Source of the DNA: JAISGQ01 sp964500965
Lineage (GTDB): Bacteria; Bacillota; Clostridia; Oscillospirales; Acutalibacteraceae
DNA: 9,709 nucleotides
Reading direction: 5' to 3'
Assembly (NCBI GenBank): GCA_964500965.1
Contig: CAZCQZ010000054.1
Location: 1-9,709, forward strand
The position numbers were made by a program, and so were the translations under genes. The notes under the pieces are model-generated. The model saw only the letters and a program-made list of their open reading frames with translations, ran no database searches and was not told where the DNA came from. Of the stretch, positions 5,597 to 9,709 are shown piece by piece. Every line of letters starts with the position of its first letter. The stretch's first letter is position 1.

Positions 5597-6289
5597 TTGA
5601 AAAAATGTAACGGAAAGAAATTCTTTCGTATTCTGGTGGTAATGCTTGTAATGCTGTTGGCGATAAGCGGAACTGCACTTACAGGCGCGTTCGCGGTACA
5701 GGCAGCGGCAGGTACGGTTGTCGATGAGGCAAGCGGCAAAAAAGTGACTTTGAAAATCTATCGCAACCACGCCCAGGACAGTACGCCTTTCAATGCCCCG
5801 AATATGCTTCCGGGCGATTCCGAAACCAGGGCGTATTATGTCAGCGTTTCATGCAAGGGAAGCGTAACGGTGCATTTCCATGCGGATATTGACGAGGGCT
5901 ACGAAAAACTGGCGGAGGTTTTGAAGTGCAAAATCACGCTTCGCGGCGGCGAGGAGCTTTACGACGGTCTGATGAGGGATATGCCGGAGAGCATTGACCA
6001 TGTTTTGACCCACAGCGGCAAAGCAACCTCCGAACTGATTTATGATATTACTGTTTATCTTGATACGAGCGTAGGAAACGAGTATATGGCCAAAGAGCTT
6101 TATGCTGATTTTCGATGGTGGGTCGAGGAGAGTGCCGGTGACGATTCCGGTGAGCTTGTACCCAAGCTCGGTGATGATACTCTCTCACAGGTTTTTTTGT
6201 GGATAGCTGTGATTTCACTGCTTGTCATCATCATTCTCCTCGTTACCGTCATACTCAAAAAACGAGCTGACAGGAGGAATATGGAATGA
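5597..6289 (+). CDS. Secreted TasA-fold protein with C-terminal membrane anchor
   Basis: Not recognised by name. From TTG 5597 it has 230 residues: a signal peptide (MKKCNGKKFF, then a hydrophobic core to about 30, probable cut near AVQAAAG, 33-39), an extracellular beta-rich domain (about 40-180), the linker ELVPKLGDDT (186-195), a membrane helix (198-220) and the basic tail KKRADRR. The middle has a camelysin/TasA-like pattern: 'PGDSETRAYYVSV' then 'ADIDEGYEKLAEVLKCKI' then 'GEELYDGLM', alignable with the next gene product. VPKLGDDT resembles a decayed LPxTG motif. I chose TTG 5597 because AAAGGAGG (5581-5588) lies 8 nt upstream; the in-frame GTG at 5546 sits inside a hairpin and has no ribosome site. 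The stop overlaps the next start (ATGA), so translation is coupled. Confidence 0.78.
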   Translation: MKKCNGKKFFRILVVMLVMLLAISGTALTGAFAVQAAAGTVVDEASGKKVTLKIYRNHAQDSTPFNAPNMLPGDSETRAYYVSVSCKGSVTVHFHADIDEGYEKLAEVLKCKITLRGGEELYDGLMRDMPESIDHVLTHSGKATSELIYDITVYLDTSVGNEYMAKELYADFRWWVEESAGDDSGELVPKLGDDTLSQVFLWIAVISLLVIIILLVTVILKKRADRRNME

Positions 6290-6837
6290 GCGACAACCGC
6301 AAAAAGAAAAAAACAGCGGCGAGCGTTATAGCGATTATTGCCGTCGTTCTGTGTCTGGGCATGGTCGTTTACGCTCTTGTTACGCTTTCGGTGTCCGTGG
6401 AGGACAACTATTTTCAGACCGGAACGGTTGAAATCAATCTTAATGACGGAAACCCGGTCATTGAGCCTGACGAGTTCCGTTTTGAGCCGGGTATGACCGT
6501 CACAAAGGATTTCTTCGTCAAGAACGAAAGCACCTGCGATGTTTACTACAAGCTGTATTTTGAAGACGTGGAAGATGACGGCGGACTGGCATCGGTTTTG
6601 CATGTTACCGTCAAGGACGGAAACGACGTCATTATCGAGGGTACGCTTTCCGAGTTGAACAGAGCCGACGTTGCCGTAGGTGATGACATTCTCACGCCGA
6701 ACGAAAAACGGGATTTGACTATCTCGTTCTATTATCCGAGAAGCGCGGGCAATGCAACGCAGGGTGCATCTTTATCTTTCAGATTCACCGCCGAAGCGGT
6801 GCAGACTGCCAACAACCCCGACAGGCTTTTTGATTGA
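6286..6837 (+). CDS. TasA/camelysin-like exported protein
   Basis: 183 residues: a basic start SDNRKKKK, a hydrophobic segment (about 11-36), then DNYFQTGTVEINLNDG (40-55), the typical opening of TasA/camelysin (SipW-dependent) proteins, and a beta-sandwich pattern with FEPGMTVTKDFFVKNES (66-82), YYKLYFEDVED (87-97), IIEGTLSEL (116-124) and a C-terminal strand pair (ISFYYPR, LSFRFTAEA). TasA relatives form fibres in biofilm matrix; a fibre role here is inference. The usual A-(W/Y)-F-(T/S)-D after the signal is absent: VYALVTLSVSVED is found instead, so it may remain a membrane anchor or be cut at VYA (28-30). It overlaps the preceding gene by 4 nt; the peptidase gene follows after 42 nt. Confidence 0.82.
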   Translation: MSDNRKKKKTAASVIAIIAVVLCLGMVVYALVTLSVSVEDNYFQTGTVEINLNDGNPVIEPDEFRFEPGMTVTKDFFVKNESTCDVYYKLYFEDVEDDGGLASVLHVTVKDGNDVIIEGTLSELNRADVAVGDDILTPNEKRDLTISFYYPRSAGNATQGASLSFRFTAEAVQTANNPDRLFD

Positions 6838-6879
6838 TAAAGGTTTAAAAGCAATCTGTAAAAAAGGGTTTGTAACAAT

Positions 6880-8175
6880 ATGAGGAACATAAAAGATATT
6901 GCCGAATCGGGTGAAAATTCAAAAGTTGCGGAAGTACAGTCGGCGCGGTTTCGTCCGAGGGTCAGGAGAGCGAGCTTTGAAGCCAAGCGGAAAAGGCAGG
7001 CTGAAATCAGGGCTGAAATAAGCACCCCACCTGCTCAAACACAATCGCGGTTCAGATTAAAGAAGAATCCCCGACCTGCGGAAACGGCGGAAAAATGTGA
7101 GGTTTCCGAAAAAACCGAAGCAACGGCGGAATGCAAAGAAAAGGAAGCTTCTCCGTGCGTCAGCCCCGAAAAAGAAGAAAAGGCGGCGGAAGAAACCGTA
7201 ACGGAAGAAGCCGCATCCGCTCAAACACAGTCGCGATTCAGACTGAGGGTCACACGTGACGGCGAGGTTGTAAAAAAAGAGGCGGAAGCCGAAGAACAGC
7301 AGGAACAGCCGGAAAAAAGCGGCGTCTTGCCGAAGCTTGACCTGAAAGCTCTTTTCAAAAGCAGAAAAGATACTAACGAAGTCCGAACGGATTTACGGGA
7401 AGCCGAGGAAGAACAGCCTACCGGTATCGGAAAGGTATTAAGCGTTGCAAAAAGCGTTTTTGCCTGGGTGCTTCTGATTGCGGCTGTCTGCATGATGATA
7501 TTCACCGTGTTTTCGGTTTCAACGCTGGGAAACGGCGGAGGCAGTGTGTTTGGGTACAGATTCCTTATCGTGCAGACCAACTCAATGCAGGCAACGGACT
7601 TTGATGCAGGCGATATTGTTTTTATTAAAGATGTCGAGCCGTCTACGTTGAAAGAGGGAGACATTATTGCCTACACCTCTCAGAATACATACAACTTCGG
7701 AGATACCGTCACCCACAAAATCCGCAGACTTACTACGACGAGTAAGGGTGAGCCGGGATTTGTTACTTACGGCACCACTACCGATACCGACGATGAAATC
7801 ATTGTAACCTACCCCTATGTTTTGGGAAAATATACCGGCAGAGTGCCGAAAGTCGGAAAGTTTTTCGTATTTTTAAAAACAACACCGGGATACATACTTT
7901 GTATCCTTGTCCCCTTTCTGCTTCTTATTGGCTACAACGGGCTTAACTGCGTTATTTTGTTCAAACGATACAAGAAAGAACAGACAGAAGAAATGGACGC
8001 GGAAAAGGCACAGCTTGCGGAAGAACGCCGCCGGCTTGCGGAGGAACGGCTCAGGGTCGAGGAAATGATGAAAGAGCTTCAGGAGCTGCGTTTACAGCTT
8101 ACCCAAAGCATTGCGGAGCAAAAAGAGCAGAAAAGCGACGGCGATAAAAAGAAAGAAGAAAACGCCTCAAAGTAG
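6880..8175 (+). CDS. SipW-class signal peptidase I with large cytoplasmic extensions
   Basis: Predicted peptidase for the TasA-like proteins around it. The 431 residues are more than twice the roughly 190 usual for SipW. Parts: a charged Lys/Glu/Ala-rich N-terminal region (1-185) with the repeated peptide AQTQSRFRL (52-60 and 114-122) and a looser ARFRPRV (22-28); membrane helix 1 (about 187-213); the outside catalytic domain with TNSMQ (nucleophile Ser235) and TVTHKIRR (His279 in place of the bacterial Lys, the mark of SipW/ER-type S26B enzymes), then TDTDDE (301-306); membrane helix 2 (about 337-361); and a cytoplasmic coiled coil EEMDAEKAQLAEERRRLAEE (370-389), reaching about 415. Both extensions should lie inside the cell. 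ATG 6880 has a modest site AAAAAGGG (6861-6868). No sortase signature is seen. Confidence 0.9.
   Translation: MRNIKDIAESGENSKVAEVQSARFRPRVRRASFEAKRKRQAEIRAEISTPPAQTQSRFRLKKNPRPAETAEKCEVSEKTEATAECKEKEASPCVSPEKEEKAAEETVTEEAASAQTQSRFRLRVTRDGEVVKKEAEAEEQQEQPEKSGVLPKLDLKALFKSRKDTNEVRTDLREAEEEQPTGIGKVLSVAKSVFAWVLLIAAVCMMIFTVFSVSTLGNGGGSVFGYRFLIVQTNSMQATDFDAGDIVFIKDVEPSTLKEGDIIAYTSQNTYNFGDTVTHKIRRLTTTSKGEPGFVTYGTTTDTDDEIIVTYPYVLGKYTGRVPKVGKFFVFLKTTPGYILCILVPFLLLIGYNGLNCVILFKRYKKEQTEEMDAEKAQLAEERRRLAEERLRVEEMMKELQELRLQLTQSIAEQKEQKSDGDKKKEENASK
7033..7248 (+). repeat. Internal 30-nt repeat in the signal peptidase gene
   Basis: Bases 7033-7062 and 7219-7248 encode AQTQSRFRL plus K or R. The copies differ at 5 of 30 positions, all transitions; four are synonymous and the fifth changes Lys to Arg. 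The peptide therefore seems to be kept while the DNA drifts. The bases between the copies encode the low-complexity acidic/basic linker. Confidence 0.75.
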
Positions 8176-8219
8176 TATAAACTACCCACTGCGGCGGCTT
8201 CGGATTAAGAAAGTCAATA

Positions 8220-8267
8220 TTACTCGGAGGAGTAAACATACAAAGTAATACTTATCGGAGGGAAATT
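8220..8267 (+). promoter_or_regulatory. Leader with two Shine-Dalgarno motifs, one in a hairpin loop
   Basis: TTACTC (8220-8225) can pair with GAGTAA (8230-8235), placing GGAG in the 4-base loop. A second GGAGG near 8257-8261, 8 nt before ATG 8270, is the working ribosome site. No ATG, GTG or TTG follows the first motif at useful distance in this gap, so a leader peptide is not supported. The gap 8176-8269 holds no clear terminator or promoter; only a small GTAGT/ACTAC dyad sits at the upstream stop codon (8172-8185). Confidence 0.35.
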
Positions 8268-8269
8268 TC

Positions 8270-9469
8270 ATGAACAACAAGAAAACCAAGAGAACGTTGT
8301 TGTACAGCGCACTGGCACTTGTCCTTTGCTTTACAATGCTTCTCGGAACTACCTTTGCGTGGTTTACCGACACCGCAAGCACGGCGGTAAACAAGATTCA
8401 GGCAGGTACCCTTGATATTGAACTGCTTGACAAGAACGGCGATACCCTTGAGGGCAAGACCCTTTCATGGCAGAAAGCCGCAGGTCACGAGGACGAAGCT
8501 GTTCTCTGGGAGCCGGGCGCAAGCTACGACCTGGAAGCCGTTACAATCAAAAACATCGGCAACCTTGCACTGAAGTACAAAATCGTCATCACCGGTATTG
8601 ACGGCGACGCAAAGCTGAATGAAGTAATCGACTGGACTGTTGAAGTCGGAGGAAAAACCTACGATGCAGGCGAAGATATTTCTCTTGCAGCAGGCGCAAG
8701 CAATGTGCTTACAATCTCCGGTAAAATGCAGACCACCGCAGGCAACGAGTATCAGGGACTTTCCATTGACGGCGTTGCTATCACCGTATACGCAACTCAG
8801 GATACCGTTGAGTACGACAGCACCACAAATCAGTACGATAAGGACGCTACCTATGACGAGCCGACAACGATTAACAACTATCAGGAACTCATGGCGGCGG
8901 CAATGGCAGGTAAAAACTGCGTGTTAAACAATGATATTGTGCTGAGCTATATTGATTACAGAGACGGTGTTTATCTCGGATACGGTGATAATGTTTCGAC
9001 AACTATAAATCTGAACAATCACGAAATCACCGACCCCGAACATCACCCGAACGGTCAAGCAGTTCGCGCTGAGTATGATGCAACTATTACCATAAACGGA
9101 GATGGCAAAATCACGACTCCTCAGGCTACATTCCTTGCATCATGGGGCGGTCATATCATTATTAACGGCGGCGATTTCACCGTAACAGGCTGGGCACAGG
9201 AGGGCGTTGCATTTGCCTATGGTGACGGTGTAATTGAGATTAACGGCGGTACATTCAAGCATAATTATTATCCCTCTTGTACTCTAAAAACATATTCAAC
9301 CATGGGAAGCAATCCCGGTTTGATTCTGATTAGAGGCGGCTCATTCTATAAGTTTAATCCCGCAAACTATGACAATTCGGGCTTTACCGAGGAATACGGT
9401 GTAAGGATTGCCGACGGCTACAAGGTAGTACAGGACGGCGACTGGTACACAGTCGTTGAAGCCGACTGA
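8270..9469 (+). CDS. SipW-dependent TasA-like domain fused to beta-helix-like repeats
   Basis: 399 residues. A canonical SipW-type signal: KKTKRTLLYSALALVLCFTM, then TTFAWFTDTAS with probable cleavage at TFA/WF (28-32), then IQAGTLDIELLD. The TasA-like beta-sandwich runs to about 178 (EPGASYDLEAVTIKNIGNLA 81-100; LSIDGVAITVYATQ 164-177). An acidic linker (180-198) leads to a C-terminal half with regularly spaced rungs ITINGDGKI (273-281), IIINGGDFTV (296-305), IEINGGTFK (322-330) and LIRGGSFYKF (353-362), a pattern expected of a right-handed parallel beta-helix. It ends GYKVVQDGDWYTVVEAD, an ending common in surface beta-repeat proteins. There is no membrane anchor or sorting signal. GGAGG precedes ATG by 8 nt. 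Likely a secreted or fibre subunit processed by the peptidase encoded immediately upstream; the role of the beta-helix is unknown. Confidence 0.85.
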   Translation: MNNKKTKRTLLYSALALVLCFTMLLGTTFAWFTDTASTAVNKIQAGTLDIELLDKNGDTLEGKTLSWQKAAGHEDEAVLWEPGASYDLEAVTIKNIGNLALKYKIVITGIDGDAKLNEVIDWTVEVGGKTYDAGEDISLAAGASNVLTISGKMQTTAGNEYQGLSIDGVAITVYATQDTVEYDSTTNQYDKDATYDEPTTINNYQELMAAAMAGKNCVLNNDIVLSYIDYRDGVYLGYGDNVSTTINLNNHEITDPEHHPNGQAVRAEYDATITINGDGKITTPQATFLASWGGHIIINGGDFTVTGWAQEGVAFAYGDGVIEINGGTFKHNYYPSCTLKTYSTMGSNPGLILIRGGSFYKFNPANYDNSGFTEEYGVRIADGYKVVQDGDWYTVVEAD

Positions 9470-9502
9470 TTAAATTCACCAGCAAACGAATTCCAATAAA
9501 CC

Positions 9503-9589
9503 GGTAGTCTCTCCACCTCCGGGTGGAGGGGCAACCAAAGGGCATAAGTACGCTTGTGCCTTTCGGTTGCCCGGCACTATCGAAACGAT
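9503..9589 (+). ncRNA. Candidate structured intergenic RNA element
   Basis: Two adjacent hairpins and a small third one fill the gap between the tandem paralogues. CTCCACC (9511-9517) pairs with GGTGGAG (9522-9528) around TCCG, a UNCG-type tetraloop closed by C-G. Bases 9529-9548 pair with 9553-9572 around TACG: 20 positions with one A-C mismatch and two G-T wobbles. ATCG-AAA-CGAT (9579-9589) follows. No T-run follows, so this is not an ordinary terminator. It ends about 30 nt before the next start codon. I could not match it to a known riboswitch class. Confidence 0.45.
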
Positions 9590-9618
9590 TATGCCGAAAA
9601 TTAAACGGAGGTAACATT

Positions 9619-9709
9619 ATGAAAAACAGCAAAAAGACAAAGAGAACGTTGTTATACAGCGCACTGGCACTTATCCTTTGCTTTACAATGCTTCTCGGAA
9701 CTACCTTTG
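9619..9709 (+). CDS. 5' end of a tandem SipW-dependent paralogue (cut by window edge)
   Basis: ATG 9619 is preceded by CGGAGGT (9606-9612) at 6 nt. It encodes MKNSKKTKRTLLYSALALIL and continues CFTMLLGTTF to the edge. This is the same signal peptide as the gene at 8270, one residue longer at the start. Bases 9640-9709 match 8288-8357 at 68 of 70 positions: one synonymous change and one Val-to-Ile. It is presumably another TasA-like, peptidase-dependent surface subunit; its C-terminal domains lie outside the window. Confidence 0.85.
   Translation, partial: MKNSKKTKRTLLYSALALILCFTMLLGTTF

Noticed and set aside
7250..7262. CACGTG core in the signal peptidase gene
   Set aside because: The flanks do not match parS; the hexamer alone is expected by chance.
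9509..9572. Reading the paired hairpins as an ordinary intrinsic terminator
   Set aside because: No T-run follows the second stem; the sequence after it is GGCACTATCG.
9384..9632. Minus-strand 82-codon open frame over the intergenic hairpins
   Set aside because: It runs antisense through a real gene end and the hairpins, with no ribosome site or domain pattern.

Overview
This looks like chromosomal DNA from a low-to-moderate-GC Firmicute, most likely a gut-type Clostridia of the Ruminococcaceae/Oscillospirales kind. Three things point there: the order parS-parA-parB-serS, a perfect Bacillus/Clostridium-type parS site, and hairpin-rich intergenic repeats of a kind I recall from that group (recollection, not a search). 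parS and parAB usually lie close to oriC, so the window is probably origin-proximal. No rRNA, tRNA, CRISPR array or complete mobile element is visible.

Region by region. Positions 1-666 hold no complete gene: a possible 14-residue tail of an upstream gene, a dispersed hairpin repeat, a strong terminator, parS (515-530) and a parA promoter. Positions 667-3721 are the housekeeping block parA, parB, serS. Positions 3722-4332 are a serS 3' hairpin followed by about 450 bp of intergenic repeats, one of which is a second copy of the repeat left of parA. Positions 4342-5133 encode an acyl-ACP thioesterase of the FatA/FatB type, closed by a very good terminator. Positions 5200-5596 are an AT-rich control region with four TTTC-N7-GAAA dyads, a near-consensus promoter and a leader hairpin.

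Positions 5597 to the right edge form one surface-protein locus of the SipW/TasA (camelysin) type: a secreted TasA-fold protein with a C-terminal membrane anchor; an overlapping TasA-fold protein with an N-terminal signal/anchor; a signal peptidase I of the SipW (Ser/His, ER-like) class enlarged by a roughly 190-residue cytoplasmic N-terminal extension and a C-terminal coiled coil; a TasA-like domain fused to a beta-helix-like C-terminal half; and the start of a tandem paralogue of the last gene, cut by the window edge. A strongly structured intergenic segment lies between the two tandem paralogues.

How the parts may work together (inference): the dedicated peptidase matures the TasA-like exported subunits, the C-terminally anchored protein tethers or nucleates them at the membrane, and the tandem beta-helix paralogues are the main or variable exposed subunits. 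The unusual peptidase architecture, the operator-like dyad array and the tandem chimeric subunits are the parts most likely to be undescribed.
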